64,000 bases of DNA from Vibrio sinaloensis. Its GTDB lineage: Bacteria > Pseudomonadota > Gammaproteobacteria > Enterobacterales > Vibrionaceae. Shown here piece by piece: positions 21,130-28,900 of this stretch. A model generated the notes under the pieces. It was not told where the DNA came from. It ran no database searches and worked only from the letters and a program-made list of their open reading frames with translations. Both the position numbers and the translations under genes were made by a program. The stretch lies in the NCBI RefSeq assembly GCF_023195835.1, contig NZ_CP096199.1, forward strand, positions 682,001 to 746,000, given 5' to 3'. How positions within the stretch are numbered: position 1 is the first letter of the stretch; each line of letters starts with the position of its first letter.

Positions 21130-21186
21130 GTACGTATGGTTTGATACGAACTATAATTTTATTTTTTGCTTTATAACTGAAGTTAT
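21130..21186 (+). promoter_or_regulatory. upstream region of abgT-family gene with two inverted repeats
   Basis: The 378-base gap after L36B holds two candidate operator sequences. GTACGTAT-6-ATACGAAC lies at 21130-21151 and directly abuts a TATAAT at 21152-21157. ATAACT-GA-AGTTAT lies at 21173-21186. No convincing -35 box is seen, which would fit an activator-dependent promoter. The regulator is not identifiable. Confidence 0.4.
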
Positions 21187-21344
21187 TTGCTAATTATTTG
21201 TGCATTGGGCGTTAAAAAATATGATCATTTACACATTTGGTAACATTTTGTATTTCTAATTGAGTGTTTTGTCGAGTACCCTCTCGCCGGCATTTGGAAC
21301 ATTTTTGTCACATTTGCATAGGAAAAACTACAAGGAGGGAACAG

Positions 21345-22931
21345 ATGAGTTCATCTGCTTCGATTAAACAAAATTCACCTAAGAAGCCGCTATTTACGCG
21401 TTTCTTAGACGCTGTTGAATATTTGGGGAACCTATTGCCCCATCCAATCACTCTATTTGCTATCTTCTGCTTAGCGATCTTGGTCCTATCTGGTATTGCG
21501 GGCTTTTTTGAAGTAGCAGTCATGGATCCTCGCCCTGAGGGTGCCAAAGGTCGTGCCGCAGATGGCATGATTCATGTCGTTAGCCTGCTTAATGCAGACG
21601 GTCTAGAGCTCATTGTTACCAATCTCGTTAAAAACTTTGTGGGCTTTGCACCGTTAGGTACCGTTTTAGTGGCCATGCTGGGTGTAGCGATCGCTGAGTA
21701 CTCGGGTCTGTTGTCTGCTGCGATGCGTGGCATGGTGATGGGTGCGTCAAAGCGTATGGTCACGGTGACTGTGGTGTTTGCGGGTATTATCTCTAACACG
21801 GCGTCTGAGCTGGGTTACGTGGTATTGATTCCGCTAGCGGCGATGCTATTCCACTCACTTGGTCGTCACCCACTTGCTGGTTTGGCGGCAGCGTTTGCCG
21901 GTGTTTCTGGCGGTTACTCGGCTAACCTATTGATTGGTACTGTTGATCCACTGCTGTCTGGTATTACAGAAACTGCAGCGCAAATGATCGATCCGACTTA
22001 CACCGTTGGGCCAGAAGTGAACTGGTACTTCATGTTTGTATCGACGTTCTTTATTGCCGGAATGGGTGCGTTCGTTACTGAGAAAATCGTTGAGCCGAAA
22101 CTGGGCAAATACAACGATGAAGAAGCATCGGAAGATCTATCGCAAGATAAGATGGGTAAGCTGAGCGAGATCGAGAAGAAAGGTCTCAAGCTCGCGGGTG
22201 TTGCTGTTCTTGTTGTATCGGCACTCCTTGCGTGGACGATTGTTCCTGCTGACGGTATTCTGCGCTCTGATACCGGCACGGTCGCTGGCTCGCCATTCCT
22301 TAAGAGTATTGTTGCCTTTATCTTTGTGTTCTTTGCGATTCCAGGCTTTGTCTACGGCAAAGTGGTTGGCACAATGAAGACTGACCGCGACGTGATTGAT
22401 GCAATGGCCAAGTCTATGTCTTCGATGGGCATGTACATTGTACTGGTGTTCTTCGCAGCTCAATTTGTTGCATTTTTCAAGTGGACTAACTTCGGGCAAG
22501 TATTCGCGGTTGCTGGTGCTAGCTTCCTACAAGAGATTGGTTTGACTGGCCCGATGCTGTTCTTCGCATTTATCCTGATGTGTGGCTTCATTAACCTGAT
22601 GATCGGTTCAGCTTCGGCACAGTGGGCAGTCACAGCGCCTATCTTCGTGCCTATGCTAATGCTGGTAGGTTACGCGCCAGAGACTATCCAGGCGGCGTAC
22701 CGTATCGGTGACTCAACCACCAACATCATTACGCCGATGATGAGCTACTTCGGTCTGATCTTGGCTGTGGCAACTCGTTACATGAAGAACCTAGGTATCG
22801 GTACGCTGATCGCGACCATGCTGCCGTACTCAATCTGCTTTATCGTTGGTTGGAGTCTGCTGTTCTACCTTTGGGTGTTTGTGTTTGGTCTACCTGTTGG
22901 TCCTGGCGCAGCAACTTACTACACACCTTAA
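21345..22931 (+). CDS. AbgT family transporter
   Basis: A 528-residue inner-membrane protein with about a dozen hydrophobic segments, of the AbgT family (p-aminobenzoyl-glutamate uptake; some members export sulfonamides). The start at 21345 is chosen because AAGGAGGG lies ten bases before it; an 81-base longer in-frame extension lacks a ribosome-binding site. Family hallmarks include NTASELGYVVLIPLAAMLF, GSASAQWAVTAPIFVPMLML and IGDSTTNIITPMMSY. No abgA/abgB peptidase genes are adjacent, so the substrate is uncertain. Confidence 0.93.
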   Translation: MSSSASIKQNSPKKPLFTRFLDAVEYLGNLLPHPITLFAIFCLAILVLSGIAGFFEVAVMDPRPEGAKGRAADGMIHVVSLLNADGLELIVTNLVKNFVGFAPLGTVLVAMLGVAIAEYSGLLSAAMRGMVMGASKRMVTVTVVFAGIISNTASELGYVVLIPLAAMLFHSLGRHPLAGLAAAFAGVSGGYSANLLIGTVDPLLSGITETAAQMIDPTYTVGPEVNWYFMFVSTFFIAGMGAFVTEKIVEPKLGKYNDEEASEDLSQDKMGKLSEIEKKGLKLAGVAVLVVSALLAWTIVPADGILRSDTGTVAGSPFLKSIVAFIFVFFAIPGFVYGKVVGTMKTDRDVIDAMAKSMSSMGMYIVLVFFAAQFVAFFKWTNFGQVFAVAGASFLQEIGLTGPMLFFAFILMCGFINLMIGSASAQWAVTAPIFVPMLMLVGYAPETIQAAYRIGDSTTNIITPMMSYFGLILAVATRYMKNLGIGTLIATMLPYSICFIVGWSLLFYLWVFVFGLPVGPGAATYYTP

Positions 22932-22956
22932 TTTTCAGGTTAAACTTAATTTCATC

Positions 22957-22986
22957 AAAGCCGGAGCAGTGAGCTCCGGCTTTTTT
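22957..22986 (+). terminator. terminator of abgT-family gene
   Basis: Stem AAGCCGGAGC/GCTCCGGCTT with loop AGTGA and a T-run. Confidence 0.9.
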
Positions 22987-23110
22987 ACGCGTGGAGCATA
23001 CCAAGGCTCGGTTTGACAAGCGTCGAGAGGCGACTTTACTTATGAGAGTACAGCGGATTACAAAGTAGACTTTGGATGGTCGGATGCTGGGAAGTCGGCG
23101 AGGTAGACGA

Positions 23111-23884
23111 ATGAGGCAGTTTCTACAGCGATTAACATCTTTTTGTGTGATGGCCTGCTTACCTGCGTTCGCGCAAACGCCTATTCAACTGGTAACGCTC
23201 GACTACCCACCTTATATCGAATTTCGTCAGGATAAACTGTCAGGAGTTGCGATCAAATTGGTGGAGTCGATATTTGCAGAGCTTAATCAACCTATCACTA
23301 TTGAAGTTTTGCCTTGGGCTAGGGCGTTGAGTTTAGTTGAGTATGGCCGAGCAGATGCCATTTTTACCGCTTTCAAAACACCAAGCCGAGAGCGTTTTGC
23401 ACACTTCAGTGATCAGGTGTTGTTCGTTCAAAATATCAGTTTAGTTGTCCGTTCATCTTCTTCGATAGCCAGCCAAGATTTTTTTACCCAAGATCATTCG
23501 ACTCTGGCGCTTTGTGTGGTCAATCGAGTGAGTTATGGCAATCAGTTTGACAATTTACTTGTTGAGAATCGATTTCGTCGTGTTTTTAAACGCGACAGTG
23601 CAGAGGAATGTGCTCGCTTAGTCAGAGCGGGAAGAGTTGATGTTTGGGTCAACAATGAGTTTGGAGCGCGAAGTATTTTGGTTACCGAGGGGCTTGAGCA
23701 AGAGTTGCAGGTTTTGTCTCCTCCATTGGAGGCTACGGCAAGCTATATCGCTTTTTCTCAGCGGCGTGGTCATCAAGCTTTGCTCAAGCGGTTTGATGAG
23801 GTTTTGCGGCAGATGAAGCAAGATGGTCGTTATCAAGCGTTAATCGATGCCTATTTTCAACAGTTGCGCCAGCAGCGAAAATAA
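23111..23884 (+). CDS. orphan family 3 solute-binding protein
   Basis: About 257 residues from the start at 23111, with a signal peptide (MRQFLQRLTSFCVMACLPAFA). The rest fits the periplasmic binding protein type 2 / amino-acid binding family 3: LVTLDYPPYIEFRQDKLSG, AVKLVESIF-like helix, PWARALSLVEYGRADAIF. The PWARAL pattern is common in orphan vibrio proteins of this class. No permease or ATPase of the polar amino-acid type is adjacent; the nearby metNIQ system has its own binding protein. A sensor or accessory role is therefore as likely as transport. Confidence 0.8.
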   Translation: MRQFLQRLTSFCVMACLPAFAQTPIQLVTLDYPPYIEFRQDKLSGVAIKLVESIFAELNQPITIEVLPWARALSLVEYGRADAIFTAFKTPSRERFAHFSDQVLFVQNISLVVRSSSSIASQDFFTQDHSTLALCVVNRVSYGNQFDNLLVENRFRRVFKRDSAEECARLVRAGRVDVWVNNEFGARSILVTEGLEQELQVLSPPLEATASYIAFSQRRGHQALLKRFDEVLRQMKQDGRYQALIDAYFQQLRQQRK

Positions 23885-23909
23885 AAGGCTGACACAGAAT
23901 GTCAGCCTT
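23885..23909. terminator. bidirectional terminator between solute-binding gene and metQ
   Basis: Stem AAGGCTGACA/TGTCAGCCTT; the T-rich side favours the minus strand (metQ). Confidence 0.8.
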
Positions 23910-23936
23910 GAGCAAAATGGGAGTGAACGCCGGGAA

Positions 23937-24749
23937 TTACCAGCCTTTTACTACGCCGCCTTGGAAAATGTCAGAGGCTGCTTGGTAAACCTCGTCGGTT
24001 TGGTAAGCCTTGACGAAGTTTTGTACATTCTCAGCTTGGACATTGTCTTCACGAGCCACAATCAGGTTAACGTATGGAGACTCTTTATCTTCAACAAAAA
24101 CGCCGTCTTTTTGAGGAGTTAGGTTGATTGAGCTCGCGTAAGTCGTATTGATTACTGACAGCGCTACATCATCCAGTGAGCGTGGAAGCTGAGCAGCGTC
24201 TAGCTCTACGATAGTGATGTTTTTTGGGTTCTCAACGATATCGCGTACCGTGGCTAGTAGACCCACATTTTCACGTAGCTTGAGTAGACCTTGCTGTTCA
24301 AGAAGTAGCAGTGAACGACCTAGGTTGGTCGGATCGTTTGGTACCGCGATACGAGCGCCATCTTGGATCTCGTCCACAGATTGAACTTGCTTAGAGTAAC
24401 CTGCAATTGGGTAAACAAACGTGTTGCCAGCAATCGTTAGTTTGTAACCACGGTCTGCCACTTGCTGATCTAGATATGGCTTATGTTGGAACGCATTGAT
24501 ATCGATTGAACCATCATCAAGCGCTGCGTTTGGCGTCACGTAATCTGTGAAAGTGACCAGTTCAACATCAAGACCATACTGCTCTTTCGCGACTTTCGCT
24601 GCCACTTCTGCTACTTGTGCTTCTGCGCCAGCCATGACACCCACTTTGATTTTGCTGGTGTCTGCCGCTTGCTCACCACAGCCTGCTAGAACGAGTGCCG
24701 ACGCTGCGGCTGCGATAGTCAAAAGACCTTTAAGACTGAATTTCATCAC
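23937..24749 (-). CDS. metQ: D-methionine ABC transporter substrate-binding lipoprotein
   Basis: Lipoprotein that captures L- and D-methionine for MetNI. It is 270 residues with a lipobox LVLAGC (lipidated C24). Family sequence is VGVMAGAEAQVAEVAAKVAKE and ALDDGSIDINAFQHKPYLDQQ. It is the last gene of the metN-metI-metQ operon, 45 bases after metI. It is regulated with the operon through the Met boxes at 26596-26627. Confidence 0.97.
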   Translation of the reverse strand: MMKFSLKGLLTIAAAASALVLAGCGEQAADTSKIKVGVMAGAEAQVAEVAAKVAKEQYGLDVELVTFTDYVTPNAALDDGSIDINAFQHKPYLDQQVADRGYKLTIAGNTFVYPIAGYSKQVQSVDEIQDGARIAVPNDPTNLGRSLLLLEQQGLLKLRENVGLLATVRDIVENPKNITIVELDAAQLPRSLDDVALSVINTTYASSINLTPQKDGVFVEDKESPYVNLIVAREDNVQAENVQNFVKAYQTDEVYQAASDIFQGGVVKGW

Positions 24750-24794
24750 TATCTCCTTATGAATAAATCTGTGAATTTATAATTTATTGGTTGT

Positions 24795-25472
24795 TTATCT
24801 GTGGTCAACACGACGAACGATCGCATCACCAATGGATTGAATAATTTGTACCAGCACAATCAGCATCACTACCGTTACGGCCATGATCACCACATCATAG
24901 CGGTGGAATCCGTAGCGAATTGCCACATCGCCAAGACCGCCGCCACCCACCGTACCTGCCATCGCTGAGTAGCTGACTAGGGTGACCAGTGTAATGGTCA
25001 CTGAGTTGACTATAGTTGGCATCGCTTCTGGCAGTAGCACTTTGCTGATGATCTGCATCGGCGTCGCGCCCATAGATTGCGCTGCTTCGACTAAGCCGGT
25101 AGGCACTTCCAATAGCGCACCCTCAATTAAGCGAGCAACAAATGGGATTGCGCCAATCGTCAGTGGCACAATGGCCGCTGTTGTGCCGATAAAGGTGCCG
25201 ACCAACAGCTTTGTGACCGGAATGATTGCCACCATCAACACTAAGAAAGGCACAGAGCGTCCAATGTTGACGATAGCGCCAAGCACACTGTTTAACTTGG
25301 TGTTTTCTAGCAGACCGCCCTTTTTAGTAGTGTGTAGAATAACCCCGAGAGGAATGCCTACCGCAAAGCCAACAATCCCAGCAACGGCCACCATGTATAG
25401 GGTTTCCCAGGTTGCACCGAGCAGCAACTTGCTGTTAAGGCTTAACCACTGTGAAATTTCATTAAAGGACAT
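24795..25472 (-). CDS. metI: methionine ABC transporter permease
   Basis: Integral membrane permease of the MetNIQ importer, 225 residues, with about five transmembrane segments and the ABC permease EAA-type loop ([23 protein letters not shown] region). The [21 protein letters not shown] segment is characteristic of MetI. Its start overlaps the metN 3' end by 11 bases, indicating translational coupling. Confidence 0.97.
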   Translation of the reverse strand: MSFNEISQWLSLNSKLLLGATWETLYMVAVAGIVGFAVGIPLGVILHTTKKGGLLENTKLNSVLGAIVNIGRSVPFLVLMVAIIPVTKLLVGTFIGTTAAIVPLTIGAIPFVARLIEGALLEVPTGLVEAAQSMGATPMQIISKVLLPEAMPTIVNSVTITLVTLVSYSAMAGTVGGGGLGDVAIRYGFHRYDVVIMAVTVVMLIVLVQIIQSIGDAIVRRVDHR

Positions 25473-26496
25473 AACCCAGCACCTCTACTTTTACGTTGTG
25501 GTCACGCAGGAACTCAATGGCTGCGTTGTCATCTTGTTCATTACCAAATAGTTCAGCCACCATCATGCCGAACTTGACGCCGCCCGCGTAGTCGAGATCT
25601 GAACTTAAAATAGAGACATCGATGTTAAATTTGCGTGCGATTTGAGTCATAAGTGGCGCATCCACGGTTGCGCCGGTGAATTCAAGGCGCACCAGCGGGT
25701 AACTGCCTTCAACACGAGTCGGTTGCAGACGTGCTTGGTAATCTTCGGGAATCGATAGATCCAGCGTAGAACGAATAAACTCATGAGCCAGGTCTGTTTT
25801 CGGGTGAGCAAATATCTCCCCGACGGTGCCTTTTTCAACCAACTCGCCACCGCCAATGATCGCCACTTGATGACAGATGCTTTTCACAACGTCCATCTCA
25901 TGGGTAATTAACAGCATGGTGATGTTGAGTTTGCGGTTGATCTCTTTTAGCAGTTCTAAAATCGATTGTGTGGTGGCCGGATCGAGCGCACTGGTCGCTT
26001 CATCACACAGCAGAACTTTAGGATCCGATGCGAGTGCACGCGCAATCGCCACACGCTGCTTCTGACCGCCACTTAGGTTTGCTGGGTAGCTTTCGTGTTT
26101 GTCGGCCAAACCGACCAGTTTTAGCAGTTCGGTGACTTTGGATTCGATTTGCGTTTTATCTTTACCCGCTAACTCCAGCGGCAGTGCGACGTTGCCAAAC
26201 ACTGTGCGTGAAGAGAGTAAGTTAAAGTGCTGAAAGATCATGCCAATGTTACGACGCGCTTCGCTCAATTGAGATTTGCTCAGTTGAGTAAGGTCGACAC
26301 CGTCTACCACAATTGAGCCGCTGGTAGGGGCTTCAAGCATGTTTACACAGCGAATAAGGGTACTTTTCCCTGCTCCTGATGAGCCAATAACACCAAAAAT
26401 GGTTCCCTGAGGAATGGTCAGGTTGATCTCTTTCAAGGCGTGAATCTCCTTATTGCCTTGATAGAAAACCTTATTTACTTGATTAATTTCAATCAT
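25462..26496 (-). CDS. metN: methionine ABC transporter ATP-binding protein
   Basis: ATPase of the methionine importer, 344 residues. Walker [10 protein letters not shown] is at about residues 38-46, with the signature [15 protein letters not shown] and Walker [14 protein letters not shown]. The C-terminal NIL domain (about 265-344) binds methionine and trans-inhibits the transporter (family knowledge). First gene of the operon, with four Met boxes upstream. Confidence 0.98.
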   Translation of the reverse strand: MIEINQVNKVFYQGNKEIHALKEINLTIPQGTIFGVIGSSGAGKSTLIRCVNMLEAPTSGSIVVDGVDLTQLSKSQLSEARRNIGMIFQHFNLLSSRTVFGNVALPLELAGKDKTQIESKVTELLKLVGLADKHESYPANLSGGQKQRVAIARALASDPKVLLCDEATSALDPATTQSILELLKEINRKLNITMLLITHEMDVVKSICHQVAIIGGGELVEKGTVGEIFAHPKTDLAHEFIRSTLDLSIPEDYQARLQPTRVEGSYPLVRLEFTGATVDAPLMTQIARKFNIDVSILSSDLDYAGGVKFGMMVAELFGNEQDDNAAIEFLRDHNVKVEVLGYVL

Positions 26497-26565
26497 TGAG
26501 AAACCCGTTATCAGTTTGGATGAGCAGCAGATGATTATGTTGAGCTACATCTCATTTAGTAGAGG

Positions 26566-26594
26566 ATGCTATGGGTTTGTGGTTTTAGTGTCAA
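26566..26594 (-). promoter_or_regulatory. putative metN promoter
   Basis: Minus-strand TTGACA (26589-26594) and TAGCAT (26566-26571) with a 17-base spacer. The Met-box array begins two bases upstream of the -35. Confidence 0.6.
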
Positions 26595-26595
26595 T

Positions 26596-26627
26596 AGATA
26601 TTTTTACGTCTAGACGTCTAAACGTAT
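26596..26627. promoter_or_regulatory. MetJ operator (four tandem Met boxes)
   Basis: Contiguous octamers relative to the consensus AGACGTCT: AGATATTT (5/8), TTACGTCT (6/8), AGACGTCT (8/8) and AAACGTAT (6/8). Tandem head-to-tail boxes are how MetJ-SAM dimers bind cooperatively (established). The site would repress metNIQ when methionine is plentiful. Confidence 0.88.
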
Positions 26628-26696
26628 TTTTCGCTAAAACCAATCGGAATGAGTTAGTCATGAATGACATATAGCGACTGGCTTGATGCCGTCAAG

Positions 26697-26731
26697 ATGG
26701 CATATTGAAGTGACTCAGGTATAATCTGAGT
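26697..26731 (+). promoter_or_regulatory. putative gmhB promoter within an inverted repeat
   Basis: TATAAT at 26720-26725 with ATGGCA at 26697-26702 (17-base spacer). The -10 is embedded in the inverted repeat ACTCAG-GTATAAT-CTGAGT (26713-26731). Confidence 0.5.
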
Positions 26732-26760
26732 AATAAAACTAGTGAAATGAGAAACATATT

Positions 26761-27312
26761 TTGGCCAAACCCGCAGTCTTTTTAGATCGTGACGGCGTGA
26801 TTAATGTCGACCACGGTTACGTCCATGATGAACATGACTTTGAGTTTATCGATGGGGTATTTGAAGCCGCTAAACAGTTGAAACAGATGGGTTATCAACT
26901 TGTTCTGGTGACTAATCAGTCCGGTATTGCCCGTGGTAAGTTCAGTGAAGATCGCTTTCTGTCTCTGACTCAATGGATGGATTGGAACTTTGTCGACAAT
27001 GGGGTTGAGTTCGATGGGATTTATTATTGCCCACATCATCCAGAGCATGGGGTTGGTAAATACAAAGAAGATTGCGATTGTCGTAAACCTAAACCCGGTA
27101 TGTTTTTCTCAGCACGTGATTTTCTAAAGATTGATATGGAAAATTCGGTCATGGTGGGCGACAAAGCAGAAGATCTTATGGCTGCCGAAGCCGCTGGCGT
27201 CGGGACCAAAATCTTGGTCCGCACCGGTAAGCCAGTTACCGAGAAAGGCCAGGCCCTTGCCACAGTGGTGCTAGACAGCATTAAAGAAGTCCCTGCTTTT
27301 CTAGCGAAATAG
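26761..27312 (+). CDS. gmhB: D-glycero-beta-D-manno-heptose 1,7-bisphosphate 7-phosphatase
   Basis: HAD-family phosphatase giving heptose 1-phosphate for ADP-heptose and LPS inner core. It is 183 residues. The nucleophile and acid are D9 and D11 in FLDRDGVIN. The zinc loop is [18 protein letters not shown] and the HAD motif IV stretch is [12 protein letters not shown]. The start codon is TTG at 26761; there is no in-frame ATG nearby and no clear Shine-Dalgarno, so translation may be weak. It is divergent from metN, as in E. coli (metNIQ/gmhB). Confidence 0.95.
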   Translation: MAKPAVFLDRDGVINVDHGYVHDEHDFEFIDGVFEAAKQLKQMGYQLVLVTNQSGIARGKFSEDRFLSLTQWMDWNFVDNGVEFDGIYYCPHHPEHGVGKYKEDCDCRKPKPGMFFSARDFLKIDMENSVMVGDKAEDLMAAEAAGVGTKILVRTGKPVTEKGQALATVVLDSIKEVPAFLAK

Positions 27313-27361
27313 TTTGACTATAGAGCCGCCAGTGCGGCTTTTGTTTTGTCTGGAGGTGACT

Positions 27362-27703
27362 ATGCTACGTTTGCTAACCGCATTCGCACTTACGGGGATG
27401 CTTATCGGCTGTGCTGATGATCGCGTGGTGAGAGAAGAGGTGTTTCAAGGCGATTTTCTTTTCTATCAATGCGAATCTCAATACACTTTCCAAGTGGCTT
27501 ATATGCCCAATACCCCAGCGGCATTGTTGCGCACAGAGCGAGGGGATTTTCGTCTTATGCAAGTGGCGTCCGGCTCTGGGACCAAATATATCCTTGATGA
27601 TCAAACCACCGAAAAACCCAACCCGAACACTCTTTACACTAAGGGCAACCAAGCTCGTCTAGAGGTTGGGCGGCAGGTACACAAAAATTGCCTTACCCAG
27701 TAA
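27362..27703 (+). CDS. small hypothetical lipoprotein
   Basis: A 113-residue protein with a lipobox at the end of a short signal (MLRLLTAFALTGMLIGC, lipidated C17). The start at 27362 follows GGAGGTGA; an upstream in-frame TTG at 27314 is rejected. The mature part resembles membrane-bound lysozyme-inhibitor-like (MliC) proteins in pattern: FYQCESQYTFQVAYM near the start, a YILDD loop, and a C-terminal cysteine that could pair with the first one. That assignment is tentative. It lies 49 bases after gmhB. Confidence 0.7.
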   Translation: MLRLLTAFALTGMLIGCADDRVVREEVFQGDFLFYQCESQYTFQVAYMPNTPAALLRTERGDFRLMQVASGSGTKYILDDQTTEKPNPNTLYTKGNQARLEVGRQVHKNCLTQ

Positions 27704-27725
27704 TTGCTTTACTATTGGGGGAAAA

Positions 27726-27746
27726 CGGCGCCACTATGTTGGCGCT
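27726..27746 (+). terminator. weak hairpin before treR
   Basis: GCGCCA/TGGCGC stem with loop CTATGT followed by TATATTT; a possible weak terminator of gmhB and the lipoprotein gene. Confidence 0.45.
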
Positions 27747-27769
27747 ATATTTAACAAAATCAGTAGGCT

Positions 27770-28717
27770 ATGACTAAGAAACTCACTATTCTTGATATTG
27801 CTCGTTTGTCTGGTGTCGGTAAATCGACTGTCTCGCGCGTGTTGACCAATGACCCTAAAGTCAAGCCTGAAACTCGGGCTAAAGTCGAGCAGGTGATCCA
27901 AGAGTCTGGTTATGTACCGTCCAAATCGGCGCAGTCGATGCGGGGCGGCAGTCAGAAAGTGGTTGGTGTGATTATCTCGCGTCTGGACTCTCCATCGGAA
28001 AACAAGGCTGTCAGCAGTATGCTCTCAACGCTGTATGCCGCTGGCTACGATGTGGTGATCATGGAGAGTCAGTTTGACCGCTATAAGACCAATGAACACC
28101 TAGACGTGTTAAAAAAACGCAGTGTTGATGGTGTTATCGTGTTTGGCTTTAGTGATTTTGACCTCTCTAAGCTTGCCAGTTGGAACAACCACAGTGTGGT
28201 GATTGCCATGGATACTCAGCAGGTCTCATCGATCAATTACGATAACAACCAAGTTATCGTTAAAGCGTTGCAATACCTAGAGGGCAAACAGCTTTCTCAA
28301 ATCGCATTTATCGGCGTTGATCCGAGTGATAAAACCACAGGTCAGGTTCGTTTAGCGGCGTATCTAAACTGGTGTCAGCAAAAAGGGCTAACGCCCAATC
28401 ATCGCACAGGGCAACTCAGTCATGAGAGTGCCTATCTACTGGTCGACGATGTGCTGACAGACAAAACCCAAGCCATTGTTTGTGCAAGCGATACCCTAGC
28501 CTTGGGGGTGATCAAGCGGCTGCAAGAACTCAACCGAGAAGACGTGGTCGTGACCGGGGTGGGGGGCAATGAGCTGCTCTCATTCCTGTTTCCCAAAGTG
28601 TTCAGTATTGACCCTGGGTATGCTTTAGCAGGAGAGAAGGCTGCTAAGTTATTGATATCTCAAATTAATGGTGAAATTGACAAGATTCACCTAACCCAAG
28701 AACCTATCTCAATTTAA
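27770..28717 (+). CDS. treR: LacI-family trehalose operon repressor
   Basis: A 315-residue LacI/GalR regulator. The N-terminal helix-turn-helix is LTILDIARLSGVGKSTVSRVL with hinge YVPSKSAQSMRGG, then a periplasmic-binding-like sensor domain that in E. coli binds trehalose 6-phosphate. It is directly upstream of treB-treC on the same strand, with two matching palindromes in the gap, so it is confidently TreR. The two operators lie downstream of treR and so should control treBC rather than treR. Confidence 0.95.
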   Translation: MTKKLTILDIARLSGVGKSTVSRVLTNDPKVKPETRAKVEQVIQESGYVPSKSAQSMRGGSQKVVGVIISRLDSPSENKAVSSMLSTLYAAGYDVVIMESQFDRYKTNEHLDVLKKRSVDGVIVFGFSDFDLSKLASWNNHSVVIAMDTQQVSSINYDNNQVIVKALQYLEGKQLSQIAFIGVDPSDKTTGQVRLAAYLNWCQQKGLTPNHRTGQLSHESAYLLVDDVLTDKTQAIVCASDTLALGVIKRLQELNREDVVVTGVGGNELLSFLFPKVFSIDPGYALAGEKAAKLLISQINGEIDKIHLTQEPISI

Positions 28718-28767
28718 GTCATTATTTTCAAACTGTTTTAAAATTATACTGTGATCTCATTCAATTA

Positions 28768-28783
28768 ATGGGACTGTTCCCAT
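28768..28783. promoter_or_regulatory. TreR-like operator 1
   Basis: ATGGGACTGTTCCCAT, a near-perfect palindrome with seven-base arms. It lies in the -35 region of the treB promoter candidate (TATAAT at 28809-28814). Confidence 0.8.
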
Positions 28784-28808
28784 TTTTATCTTTCGATAGA
28801 TCTGACAC

Positions 28809-28814
28809 TATAAT
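28809..28814 (+). promoter_or_regulatory. putative treB -10 box
   Basis: TATAAT between the two TreR-like operators; the -35 region (28786-28791) is poor, which suggests help from an activator such as CRP. Confidence 0.45.
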
Positions 28815-28822
28815 AATCATAA

Positions 28823-28838
28823 ATGGGAATGTTCCCAT
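28823..28838. promoter_or_regulatory. TreR-like operator 2
   Basis: ATGGGAATGTTCCCAT, same arms as operator 1, centred 55 bases downstream, at about the transcription start. Two operators on either side of the -10 fit repression by steric block or short-loop formation. Confidence 0.85.
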
Positions 28839-28900
28839 AAATATAAAAGTAAACCTGTCAGTGTGAACTGAACAAGAATGAGAATCCAATTAGGGTGGAC

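Noticed and set aside
22986..23110. Possible third copy of the CGAGA element after abgT
   Set aside because: Only a short GTCGAGAGGCGAC-like match; no shared box, hairpin or heptamer array.
24982..25551. 189-residue plus-strand ORF
   Set aside because: Antisense to metI and the end of metN; no ribosome-binding site.
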